Shown piece after piece: positions 8,934 to 18,706 of a stretch of 64,000 nt of DNA (the first letter of the stretch is position 1; each line of letters opens with the position of its first letter). Origin of the DNA: Euglena gracilis (lineage: Eukaryota > Euglenida > Euglenophyceae > Euglenales); NCBI GenBank assembly GCA_039621445.1, contig CP154955.1, positions 33,339,417 to 33,403,416 on the forward strand, written 5' to 3'. Position numbers and translations under genes: made by a program. The notes below the pieces were generated by a model that was given only the letters and a program-made list of their open reading frames with translations, ran no database searches and had not been told where the DNA came from.

Positions 8934-11900
8934 CCCAGATGCCCGCGGAAGCGCGGCCATCTCAGCCATCAGGCTCTCGTCGCCTCCCACCGTATGCGGG
9001 TGTGATGATCCACCGCACGGCGGAGACGATGAACCGGGTTATGCGTATGAGCGCAAACCCGGCACCAGACCAACTCACACAGGCATTGTGGGATGACCAC
9101 TGCCGTAAAGTTTTGACTATCGCGAATACCCCTCCAGCCCTGTGGTGTATGTGCGCCCAGGCGACGATGACCGGTCTGGTGTATTACACCGACCCGGACG
9201 CGTCGGGATTCGCGGCAGACATTACCATGCGTGACCTGGGCGTGGAAGTCCCGCCACAGGTCGCCAGGCAGGTACCACCAGTTGGCACTTACACTGCACA
9301 TTTTCGTGCTCACTCCCCCGGATTACCCGAGGAAGAGACGGTGGAAGCACCTGTCCGGAGTGAACACCCACGTGTAAAAGAAAGTATTTTTCGATCCCCT
9401 GAGCGCATGCCCCGGCGGGATTATCCTGCGCAGGAGCCTGTGTCTCAGTATACCGTCTCTGGGGATTACCCCCAGCAGGCGCCAATGCCACGGGATCAGT
9501 ACGTATATCCACCTCAACCCCACCCAACCATACCTGACCCTATCCCACGACGTCCTGCGGAGGGAAATCCTCCCCCGACGTCTGACTCTGCCCGAAGCGC
9601 TCGTCCGCGGGAAGCCGCGACAGCGCCTCGTGCGGCACCAGTTCCCCCGGCACGGGATGAACCCGTTAACCCGTGGACTGGTCGGCCGTTCGAGACTGAG
9701 GAGGACCGTCAACAGTATGAATATGCTGTGACGATCCAACGACAAATCGCACGTCGCCCCCCTGTTTCCGCTGGCCAGGGATACCCTGCCCGGGCGGAAA
9801 TGACACGGGAAGAGCGCCAGCAGTATGATGCTGCTGTGTCGGCTCTCACAGGAGTCCCAGCTCCATCACGGTCAAGTCAACCAGCGCGACAGCGGGACGT
9901 GGCTGTGGCGGAAGCGCCACCAGCACGACCCACAAGCTCTGCCGCCGGCAAACGTGACCGCGGCCCGGAAAATCTGACGCCGCAGCCACAACGCCGCTCG
10001 CCGAGGTCGGAAAATCCGCCCGCGGCGATGCGCGTCGACGCTGAGGAGGAAGCTCCGCCAGCGCCCGACGTGACGGCAGAACGGGCACGTCGGGAAACCC
10101 GACCATCCCCAGTCGCACCGGTTTACTCGAATCGTGGTGATGCTGAGCAGGAATTTGCTCGAACACCAAGCACGGAATCCGTGACTTATCCTGTGTATAC
10201 AGAAGAAGACCCAGAATACTGGGAATATTGGGACCCATATCGGGCGACGATAGAATGGCTGTCCAACACGAAGGGCAAGGGTAAAGGAAAAGGCAAGGGT
10301 AAGGGTAAAGGTAAAGGCCAGGAGAAAGGTGGGAAAGCCCCATCTGGGAAAGGCGGAAAACCCGCTGGACCACCTCCAGGCAAAGGCGGAAAATCTGCCG
10401 GACCCCCAGCAGGAAAAGGCGGAAAAGCCGCCGAACCTTCGAAAACGAAGGATTACGACGCTGACCAGCTGTTCGATTACTTGGATGAAATCTGGCCGAA
10501 AATCGACCAGGATCTCGAAAAGTACACGCGTGCTGGCAACGTGATCCACCGACCACCGGAAGCGGTGCTCGCAGTGGTGCAGGATCGTATGCACGATCAC
10601 TGCAAACGATTCATCTACAGTACCGAACTTCATCCGTTTGAGGGATACCCTCATTCGGATGAAATGGTCCTGGACCAGATGTCTGGTTTCTGGGAACTCT
10701 GGTTCTGGTTGGGATATCCCTGCCAGAACTTTGGCATTTTCACCGACCGAAACGGTCTGACATACATCGATTGTTTGAACACATGTGAAGACGATGAAAC
10801 ATTCGTAGCACAGTTGAAGGAAATCTTCAACCACATGTATTCCGTCAGCGCACTGGGAATCCAGTGGAAATATTACCCCCTGCCGGAGAAACTCCAGGCG
10901 CAGGCTGCGGTAATGTTCACAAACAACCTCCAAGTATTCTTGGACAGCATGTATGGCATGCTGTTCAAGGTACTGGACGTGGACCTCGCCTACCCTCAAC
11001 GATACAAACTGGAATGCCGGTTTTGCAAGGAAGTCCACATTGTTGACTTCTGGGGTTTCGGGGAGCGCGGAAAACCGCCTCCGACTGCCGAGAATGCCGG
11101 CAGCCCACCGACCAGGAGATTCCTCCTGCATCAGTGCCGGAAACCCCAGATCGGAACGCAAGACCGGAAGGTGCTGAAACAGCACCGGCAGAAAATATTT
11201 CTGCTCCAACAATACTGGCACAGGGCGTGGATTACCTACGTCCTGGAAGTATATATATATTTCCTGGAGCAGATGACCACCGATGTGGATATCCACAGGA
11301 AGTGGATACCTCGGGGATACACCGAGGTAGATGCCAGACCGTATGATCCAGACCGACGCAGGATAAACCTGCGGCCGGACTGGACGGGGGCAGAAATCGG
11401 CCTCCGGGAACACCTGCAGAGCCAGTTCGGGGAAATCCTGGACTGGCAGGAGTTCGAAGTGTTCTTCGCTCCCCGCGAGCTAAGCCAACCTCGCTACGCA
11501 GTACCACTGCCAGCTTTCCTGGAAGAAACGGGAGAGTATGGTATGGGTGAGGCCCGTCGATCGCAGTGGGAAGACCTCTGCCTGATCAACGAGGATGAGC
11601 CTCAACCTCCACCCGGAAGCTGGGTGCGAGCGTCGTGGCCACCTCCATACCCCAACTCTGACAGGAGTGAAAGTATTAGCTTTTTCCGCCTGTCAAATGC
11701 CCAAGGGTGCTACAGAAGCAGGGAAGACCCGCGTTCTGCAGCCCAACTACACACAGAGGAGTCCCCTCTGGAAACGGAGGAGACAGGAGAAGCGGTCCCA
11801 ATGGCCGAGGATGAACCTCAGCCCGCGGAACCCCCGGCACGGGAAACCCGTAGCCCGTCGGTCGTGATGCTGGACACTGTGGCGGAAACCGCCCAGCACC

Positions 11901-13195
11901 CAGGATCACCGAGAGGTGAACTGACGCCTGTCCCACTGTCACCATCCTCGCTGGGTACGCCTGGCGGACCGACCTCTCCGCGGGAAAACCCGCCGGAGAC
12001 GGTAACCCCTACGCCTGAGGTATTACGCCTCAAGCTTCCTGTCCCCGGGGAAATCCCGACGACAGAGGAGCCAGTGGAGGAGCCCACCTCAGGGGAAGGA
12101 CCTGAACGGCGCCCCTCACTGGGCGGACGTGTACTCGGTGGTTTGCGATCACTGATCGCAGTTGTCACACCACGTGGCACTGCGACTAGTTCTTCCACTG
12201 CTGTGGCGGAAACGGCCCAGCCAGCAGACGAAACAACTGAAGCTGCAGCCATGGAGGAGGATGAACCTTCCCCAATGGCCGCGCCACCGCCGGTGTCAGA
12301 AACGACACGGACGGAGGGCGAACCAACGGCAATGTCAGTGGTGACAACGCTACCCGTGCCAGTGCAGGATGAACCTGCATCAGCACCGGTAGCGACATCA
12401 GAGGCACGGGATGAGCCCGTAGCTCCACACACATCGGCCACTGCACCGAAGCGTGCGGACACACGGACACCGGCACCTGAAAAACAGGCTGCACGGACAT
12501 CCATGCCCCCACCACAGACTCAGCCAACGCGGAGTGCAGCGGCGACGCCCACACCCACACCGTCCCCCAAGGCTGCTCCTGGGAAACCCACGAGCGCAGC
12601 GAAAGAACGCGTAGGGCGACCCTCAGCTCGGGAAACCCCTGCTGAAGGTCAACGACGCTCGGTGTCGGGGAAAAGACCCCCGGCCCAGCCGTCACCACGC
12701 ACCTGGTCAAGCAAGCGTGACGCCGAACGGCGACCCTCGGATGCTCCGGAAAGCGGAAGTCCGAAGGCCCCGGCCAAATCAAAGCCCGGTGCCGCGCCTT
12801 GCAAACCCTCACCTAAGACAGGTGATCAGCCCCCACCGAAAGGCGGTGGTGGTGCTGGAGGCCAGGGTGCATCTTCTTCTCGAGGATCAGCTTCGGGAGG
12901 AGGATTCACACAGGTCACATCATCCGGCTATGGGAAAACCTCACAGCCGAAACCACCTACGAAGGGGCAGGGAAAATCCCGCGCCTCTACGACTACGACA
13001 CCTTCGGAAGGCGAAGTTGTCATCGACTGGAATGCGATGACTCAGGATGATCCTGAGACTCATGACCTGAAAAACGGGTACATGATGATCGAACATAAGC
13101 TGCGAACAGACCAATGCCTCAATCGGTGGATTGAACCACTGTTCTGTCAAGGACGGAAATGGTCCTTTAACCAGAATGTCACCTGGAATTATTAA
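8930..13195 (+). CDS. ORF3: giant protein of unknown function after pol in the chromovirus
   Basis: A 1421-residue open frame that I do not recognise. Layout: N-terminal segment with PPALWCMCAQATMTGLVYYTD; a Pro/Arg-rich disordered region; a pure Lys-Gly tract at about residues 447-465 followed by GKGGK repeats; a globular, helix-rich region at about residues 515-870 with CLNTC and ECRFCKEVHIVDFWGFGERG; a long Pro/Thr/Ser/Glu-rich region; then a C-terminal domain that begins near IDWNAMTQDDPET and runs on after the stop. It lies where envelope or accessory genes sit in some LTR elements, but no signal peptide or membrane segment is evident. The TAA at 13193-13195 aligns with TAC (Tyr) in the second copy, so it probably interrupts a longer protein. 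It shares the hairpin-rich base pattern of gag and pol, supporting membership of the same element. Confidence 0.65.
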   Translation: MTQMPAEARPSQPSGSRRLPPYAGVMIHRTAETMNRVMRMSANPAPDQLTQALWDDHCRKVLTIANTPPALWCMCAQATMTGLVYYTDPDASGFAADITMRDLGVEVPPQVARQVPPVGTYTAHFRAHSPGLPEEETVEAPVRSEHPRVKESIFRSPERMPRRDYPAQEPVSQYTVSGDYPQQAPMPRDQYVYPPQPHPTIPDPIPRRPAEGNPPPTSDSARSARPREAATAPRAAPVPPARDEPVNPWTGRPFETEEDRQQYEYAVTIQRQIARRPPVSAGQGYPARAEMTREERQQYDAAVSALTGVPAPSRSSQPARQRDVAVAEAPPARPTSSAAGKRDRGPENLTPQPQRRSPRSENPPAAMRVDAEEEAPPAPDVTAERARRETRPSPVAPVYSNRGDAEQEFARTPSTESVTYPVYTEEDPEYWEYWDPYRATIEWLSNTKGKGKGKGKGKGKGKGQEKGGKAPSGKGGKPAGPPPGKGGKSAGPPAGKGGKAAEPSKTKDYDADQLFDYLDEIWPKIDQDLEKYTRAGNVIHRPPEAVLAVVQDRMHDHCKRFIYSTELHPFEGYPHSDEMVLDQMSGFWELWFWLGYPCQNFGIFTDRNGLTYIDCLNTCEDDETFVAQLKEIFNHMYSVSALGIQWKYYPLPEKLQAQAAVMFTNNLQVFLDSMYGMLFKVLDVDLAYPQRYKLECRFCKEVHIVDFWGFGERGKPPPTAENAGSPPTRRFLLHQCRKPQIGTQDRKVLKQHRQKIFLLQQYWHRAWITYVLEVYIYFLEQMTTDVDIHRKWIPRGYTEVDARPYDPDRRRINLRPDWTGAEIGLREHLQSQFGEILDWQEFEVFFAPRELSQPRYAVPLPAFLEETGEYGMGEARRSQWEDLCLINEDEPQPPPGSWVRASWPPPYPNSDRSESISFFRLSNAQGCYRSREDPRSAAQLHTEESPLETEETGEAVPMAEDEPQPAEPPARETRSPSVVMLDTVAETAQHPGSPRGELTPVPLSPSSLGTPGGPTSPRENPPETVTPTPEVLRLKLPVPGEIPTTEEPVEEPTSGEGPERRPSLGGRVLGGLRSLIAVVTPRGTATSSSTAVAETAQPADETTEAAAMEEDEPSPMAAPPPVSETTRTEGEPTAMSVVTTLPVPVQDEPASAPVATSEARDEPVAPHTSATAPKRADTRTPAPEKQAARTSMPPPQTQPTRSAAATPTPTPSPKAAPGKPTSAAKERVGRPSARETPAEGQRRSVSGKRPPAQPSPRTWSSKRDAERRPSDAPESGSPKAPAKSKPGAAPCKPSPKTGDQPPPKGGGGAGGQGASSSRGSASGGGFTQVTSSGYGKTSQPKPPTKGQGKSRASTTTTPSEGEVVIDWNAMTQDDPETHDLKNGYMMIEHKLRTDQCLNRWIEPLFCQGRKWSFNQNVTWNY

Positions 13196-14224
13196 AATTC
13201 CAGATCACCACGTGTTTTGGCCCAATACTTCGGCGAGGAATTCCTCGTCGACAGAACGTCGGAAAACCGATTTGTGTGGCTCTGCACTGTTTGCCACAGG
13301 ATGTACAACAGTGCTCCTGACCTGGGATTACCCCTCGTCCATGTGTGCAACCCTGTGGATCGGAAATCGTTCCACAAGGATATGTACATACCCAACTGTG
13401 CCGCCTTGGTATGTGCCAAGTGCGTGGACAGTTGGACTCACAAACACAATTTTGGCTACACGGAGCGAGATGGTACGAATGTACCAGTACTCTGCGTCAA
13501 CTGCCTGCGAGGTACCTTCTGGCACACTGCGGAAGGCGCAGTTCGCACAATCGTGCCGAGTGCCGAGAAGCCACTGGAGGAATACTCCACCTTGAACAAA
13601 AAGTTCAAGGACTTCTTCAAATATGCCAACCTCAAGCTCGACGACTACCGCCACACGGGAATGGCCCGTGGGTGGCAGATCGACAGTGGGGCGATACGCC
13701 TCGCTGCTGAGGAAGCAGGGGTAAGATTACCTTACCTCTGGGAGACAGCGGACAGGGAAAAGATACTTTTCCGCCTGTTCACAACCCAGGACCGAAACGG
13801 TCGCTGGTGCCTACCACAATGCTCACCCGAAAAACACGGGATGACCTGGAAGGACTGGCTAGGGGCCGTATTGCGACCCCATACAGTCCGGGCGGAATGC
13901 GCCTATCACGTTCCCATCGACTTCCACCCGGGGAATGCCCCGCAGGTGTCAGCCAATCACCCTCGGAGAAACTACTTCATCTGGCCAGCGACTTTGCCCA
14001 GGAAATTCTGGGAGAAGCTGCAGTGGTTTCTCGCGGAAAGAGCGAGTGCCACCAAGCAGACAGTACCCGAAGGATGGGTTCGGGACTGGATCGCACCTGA
14101 TTTCGACTACGACTCGCCAGAAACCTGGCTTGTCGACAGGCCACAGCCACCACAATTCCAGATGGTCCTTGTGGAAGATCCCTTGGACTCCTGCCATGAC
14201 TATTGGCGGCTGGAGCGGATGTAA
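13196..14224 (+). CDS. ORF3 C-terminal cysteine-rich domain (after the in-frame TAA)
   Basis: Same frame as ORF3 and open from 13196 to TAA 14222-14224; first ATG-free restart is at GCC/CAA codons near 13217. It encodes about 340 residues with CTVCHRMYN, a His/Cys-containing LVHVCNP, CAALVCAKC and CVNC, spaced like zinc ligands, then a Trp-rich tail (MTWKDWLGAVLRPHT, RKFWEKLQWFL, DSCHDYWRLERM). No family recognised. The second copy keeps this cysteine pattern at its start, indicating past selection as protein. With the preceding ORF the total would be about 1764 residues. Confidence 0.6.
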   Translation, partial: NSRSPRVLAQYFGEEFLVDRTSENRFVWLCTVCHRMYNSAPDLGLPLVHVCNPVDRKSFHKDMYIPNCAALVCAKCVDSWTHKHNFGYTERDGTNVPVLCVNCLRGTFWHTAEGAVRTIVPSAEKPLEEYSTLNKKFKDFFKYANLKLDDYRHTGMARGWQIDSGAIRLAAEEAGVRLPYLWETADREKILFRLFTTQDRNGRWCLPQCSPEKHGMTWKDWLGAVLRPHTVRAECAYHVPIDFHPGNAPQVSANHPRRNYFIWPATLPRKFWEKLQWFLAERASATKQTVPEGWVRDWIAPDFDYDSPETWLVDRPQPPQFQMVLVEDPLDSCHDYWRLERM

Positions 14225-15541
14225 TGCCGAAACGGCATTACCAAGCCCATGTAAGGTAAGCGCCTTCATGGAGCTCATACACTATATATATACACTGGAA
14301 GCGGAAATCGCTAAACTGCCCTGGGATGAACCTGGGTCTGTGTCCCTCAGCGCTCTGGATGGAAGCATCCAAGAGCCCCCCCCCCTGCCAACCCATTATA
14401 CCAGTGACCATGCGGACGGAAACCGTCTGCGGGAGGTAATCGCCTCTTATTGCGTCGTGAAGGAGCTACTGCTGTGAAGACCTTGGCAGCCGGGAAACCT
14501 GGCAAGCCGCTAAGTGACGCACAGCACACAGCGCGCACGCCGTAATAATAGGCCAACTTGTCACTTTTCGGCCCTAAGGCCCTTAAGGCTGCCAGACAGC
14601 AAAAATTCTGTTCTGGCCTAAGCCAGCCCCCCTCTCTTCCCTACTTTCCCCCCACCCCCGCAAAGCTGTCGCCGGCAGTCGGTTTTGTAAGTAGGCTTTT
14701 GTTTCCTAGTGCGGATATGACCGCCTAGGAGCCTTATCCGGGTATGACCAGGATAAGAGCCTGCCCCCCCTTCCACACCTCTCCCTTGGGTTTTCAGCGA
14801 ATCGCTTGACCAACCCCACGTGCCTTTGGCACACCCAAACTGGGTGGATGGGACACTTTGTCAGGAAACCTGCCAAGCCCCGTTTCCCACAGTGGGCTTT
14901 TACACACCCCACCTAAGCCGAAACGGCTAATAGGTAACCGCGAAACGCGGCTAACCTTTTGCGCGTTTTTGGGCTTTGGGCGGATGCCACTGTGCGGAAA
15001 GGAGAGACACCGAATGGAGAAGTGAACCCCACCTGGGGCAGCGTCAGATATCCTGACTGGACTGGGAAACCCTGGTCCATGAAGGAAATCGGGCGTAGCC
15101 CTGGGAGGGGGATGTGTACCAGGCACGTCCCAGCTCTGTAGGATATCTGCAGAGTGGGTTCTGTGACGGTCGCACCACTGTGGAAACCCACAGCTGGTAA
15201 GATCGTGGCAGACCCTTCTGGGATCTGCCCCTGGACACGTCAGCACTTTTCTCTCCTTCCCCCACAGGTGGTATTCTTTACTCTCACAATCTCCAAGTTT
15301 CACCATTGGTTTTGTCAGAGGGAAAAACCCTCAGAACAATCAACTTTGATCTCAGAAGAAAACTTCTGAATCTTTGCTTTGTGCTTTGCTTCTTGGGGAA
15401 TTGGGAAGAAAAGGGGAAAACCACTTTTCGTTACTCCAAAGACTTTTCCCTACCATAAGTAGGCTGCGCACCAAGGCGAAAGCGAAAGGCTTTTACAGAA
15501 AGTTCCAAAAAGGGGAAAAGGGAAAGCTTTGGACGTACACT
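14225..15541 (+). other. 3' noncoding region of the chromovirus, possible LTR
   Basis: No ORF of note. Holds many AAA-loop hairpins (14221-14241, 14916-14928, 14938-14950) and ends with a purine tract (AAAAAGGGGAAAAGGGAAAG, about 15509-15528) just before GCTTTGGACGTACAC. The second copy ends at the same bases and is then joined to unrelated sequence, so this is probably a real terminus or a shared breakpoint. Whether it contains the 3' LTR cannot be tested because the 5' LTR is outside the window. Confidence 0.45.
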
Positions 15542-17404
15542 AATACCCACCGTGCCAGTAAAGGGTGAACCTGTACCAGCACGGGCAGTGCCACCAGAGG
15601 CACGGAACGAACCCGCACCTCAGGGCACGGCCACAATCACTGCACAGAAGCGTCAAGGCACACGGACACCGGCGCCTGAAAAAAGGCCGAGAGGACGGCC
15701 ATGCCTCCACCACAGGCTCAACCAGCGCGAAGTGCGCCGGCCAAGCCTGCACCCACACCAACCCCCACGGCTACCCCTGGGAAACCCACGGAGGCTGCGA
15801 AGGAACGTGTAGGATGACCATCAGCTCGGGAAACCCCTGTTGAAGGTCAACGACGCTCGGCGTCGGGGAGAAGTCCCCCGTCCCAATCGTCGTCACGCAC
15901 CTGGGCGAGCAAGCGCGACGCCGAACGGCGGCCTTCGGATACTCCGGAAACCGGGAGTCCGAAGGCCCCGGCGAAAACAAAGCCGGGCGCCGCTCCTTGC
16001 AAGCCCACACCGATATCTGGTGATCAGCCCCCGCCGAAAGGCGGCGGTGGTGCTGGCGGCCAGGGTGCTGCATCCTCTTCTCGGGGATAAGCCTCGGGAC
16101 AAGGATTCACGCACGTTGCGTCGTCCGGCTATGGGAAAACCTCACAGCCGAAACCGCAGTCAGAGGGGCAGGGAAAATCCCGTGCCTCAACAGCCGAGAC
16201 ACCTTCGGAAGACGAAGTTATCATCGACTGGAACGCGATCAATCAGGATGATCCTGCGACTAATGACCTGAAAAACAGGTACATGATGATCGACCACAAA
16301 TTAAGGACAAATCAATGTGTTAATCGATGGATTGAGCCATTGTTCTGGCGGGGCCGAAAATGGTCATTTGACCAGAACGTGACCTGGAATTATTACAATT
16401 CGTGGTCTGTACGCGTTTTGGCCCAATACTTCGGCGAGGAATTCCTCATCGACAGAACGACAGAAAACCGTTTTGTGTGGCTTTGCACTGTCTGCCACAA
16501 GATGTACAACAGTGCACCTGACTTGGGATTACCCCTCGTCCACGTGTGCAATCCTGTGGATCGGAAATCGTTCCACAAGGATGTATAGGTCCCAAACTGT
16601 GCCGCCTTGGTATGCGCCAAGTGCGTGGACAGTTGGACCACAAGCACAAATTTCACTACACGGAGAGATGGTACGAATGTACCACTGCTCTGCGTCAGCT
16701 GCCTTCGAGGTACCTTCTGGTAAACTTCGGAAGGCGCAGTTCGCAGAATCGTGCCAAGGGGCCAGAAGCCACTGGAGGAATGCTCCACCTTGCACAAAAA
16801 GGACAAGGTTTTTTCAAGTACTCCAACATCAAGCTTGACGACTACCGCCACACGGGAATGGCCCGTGGGTGGCGATACGCCTCGCCGCTGAGGAAGCAGG
16901 GATAAGATTACCTTACCTCTGGGAGACAGCGGACAGGGAAAAGATACTTTTCCGTCTGTTCAAAACCCATGACCGAAACGGTCGCTGGTGCCTGCCACAA
17001 TGACCTCCCGAAAACCACGGGTTGACCTGGAAAGACTGGCTTGGGGCCGTATTACGACCCCATACAGTCCGCGCGGAATGTGCGCGTCACATGCCCGTTG
17101 ACCCCCGCCAGGCGAATGCCCCGCAGGTGTCAGCCAATCACCCACGGATGAACTACTTCATCTGGCCAGCCACTCTGCCCAGGAGATTCTGGGAGAAGCT
17201 GCAATGGTTCCTCTCGGAAAGAGCGAGTGCAACCAAGCACACAGTCCCCGAATGATGGGTTCGGGACTTGGCGGCACCTGACTTCGACTACGAATCGCCA
17301 CTAACCTGCCTCGTAGACAGGCCACCAGCACCACAATTCCAGATGGTCCTGGTGGAAGATCCCCTGGACTCCCGCCATGATGATTGGCGGTTGGAAAGGA
17401 TGTA
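15542..17404 (+). pseudogene. Second, broken copy of the ORF3 C-terminal third
   Basis: Aligns with about 12350-14224 at roughly 90% identity by eye. It has TAA at about 16088, TAG at 16586-16588, and small indels, so it cannot encode the full domain. The segment 16283-16588 is open and reads through the place where the first copy has TAA (Tyr codon instead), followed by the same CTVCHKMYN cysteine motif. It starts abruptly inside ORF3, as expected of a tandem duplication or a 5'-truncated second insertion. Confidence 0.7.
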
Positions 17405-18706
17405 ATGCCGAAACGGCATTCCCAGGCCCGTAAGGTAAACGCCTTCATGGAGCCTGGCCACCCCAGGAGACTCATACACTATACATGGGATGAAACTGGG
17501 TGTGTCTCACACACTCTGCGCTCTGGATGGAAGCATCCAAGAGCCCCCCCCCCCCTCTCTGCCACTGGCCGTGCGGACGGAAACCGTCTGCAGGAGGTAA
17601 GCGCCTCTTATCACGTCGTGAAGGAGCTGCTGCTGTGAAGACCTTGGCAGCCAGGAAACCTGGCAAGCCGCTAAGTGACGCACGGCACACAGCGCGCACG
17701 CCGTAATAATAGGCCAACTTGTCAATTTTTGGGCAATATGGCCATCTAAGGCTGCCAGACAGCAAAAATTATGTTCTGGCCTAAGCCAGCCCCACTCTCC
17801 TTCCCATTTCCCCCCCCCCCCCGCAAATCTGTCGCCGGCAGTCGGTTTTGTAAGTAAGCTTTTGTTTCCTAGTGCGAATATGACCGCCTAGGAGCCCTAT
17901 CCGGGTATGACCAGGATAGGAGCCTGAGCCCCACTTCCACACCTCTCTCCTCGGGTTTTCAGCGAATACGCTTGACCAACCCCTCGTGCCTTTGGCACAC
18001 CCAAACTGGGTGGATGGGACTCATTGTCAGGAAACCTGCCAAGCCCCGTTTCCCACAGTGGGCTTTTTCACACCCCACCTAAGCCGAAACGGCTAATAGG
18101 TAACCGCGAAACGCGGCTAACCTTTTGCGCGTTTTTGGGCTTTGAGTGGATGCCACTGTGCGGAAAGGAGAGACACCGAATGGAGTAGTAGTGTACCCCA
18201 CCGGGGAAGCGTCAGATATCCTGACTGGACCTGGGAATTCCTGGTCCATGAAGGAAAGCGGGCGTAGCCCTTGGAGGGGGATGTGTACCACGCACGTCCC
18301 AGCTCTGTAGGATATCTGCAGCGTGGTTTCTGTGACGGTGGCACCACTGTGGAAACCACAGTTGGTAAGATCCTGGCAGACCCTTCTGGGATCTGCCCCT
18401 GGACACGTCAGCACTTTTTTCTCCTTCCCCCACAGGTGGTATTCTTTACTGTCATCATTTCCAAGTTAGACCATTGTTTTTGTCAGAGGGAATAAACCTC
18501 AGAACAATAAAACTTGACTCCAGAAGAAACTTCTGAAGTCTTTGTGTTGTGCTTTTGCCTCTTGGGGAATTGGGAACAAAAGGGAAAACCACTTTTTTTA
18601 CTCCAAACACTTTTCCCTACCATAAGTAGGCTGCGCACAAAGGCGAAAGCGAAGGCTTTTTAAGAAAGTCCCAAAAAGGGAAAAGGGAAAGCTTTGGACG
18701 TACACT
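17405..18706 (+). other. Second copy of the chromovirus 3' noncoding region
   Basis: Matches 14225-15541 with scattered substitutions and short indels, including the AAA-loop hairpins and the terminal purine tract. Ends with the same GCTTTGGACGTACAC; the next base begins a DIRS-like fragment. No gene seen. Confidence 0.65.

Larger units (their letters stand above)
5..15541 (+). repeat. Dense field of short hairpins with A-rich loops across the chromovirus
   Basis: Stems of 5-9 bp around loops AAA, AAAA, AAAT, GAAT or ATTAC recur through gag, pol, ORF3 and the 3' noncoding region. Checked examples: 121-135, 167-183, 1738-1753, 1862-1875, 1893-1907, 1945-1959, 1974-1991 (one G-U pair), 2299-2316, 4911-4923, 4931-4947, 8367-8381, 8624-8638, 9469-9485, 10436-10451, 11170-11186, 11188-11204, 14221-14241 (9-bp stem, loop AAA), 14916-14928, 14938-14950. 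The pattern continues in the second 3' copy to about 18500 and is not apparent in the DIRS-like part. Confidence 0.7.
12350..18706 (+). repeat. 3.2-kb direct tandem repeat (12350-15541 and 15542-18706)
   Basis: The two units cover the end of ORF3 and the 3' noncoding region in the same order and orientation. Divergence of about 10% by eye in the coding part makes this older than the 20.8-kb duplication to the right. Confidence 0.7.

Noticed and set aside
14225-15541. Calling this region the 3' LTR
   Set aside because: No second copy upstream of gag is inside the window and no clear TG...CA boundaries with a preceding purine tract were found, so only a possible LTR is stated.
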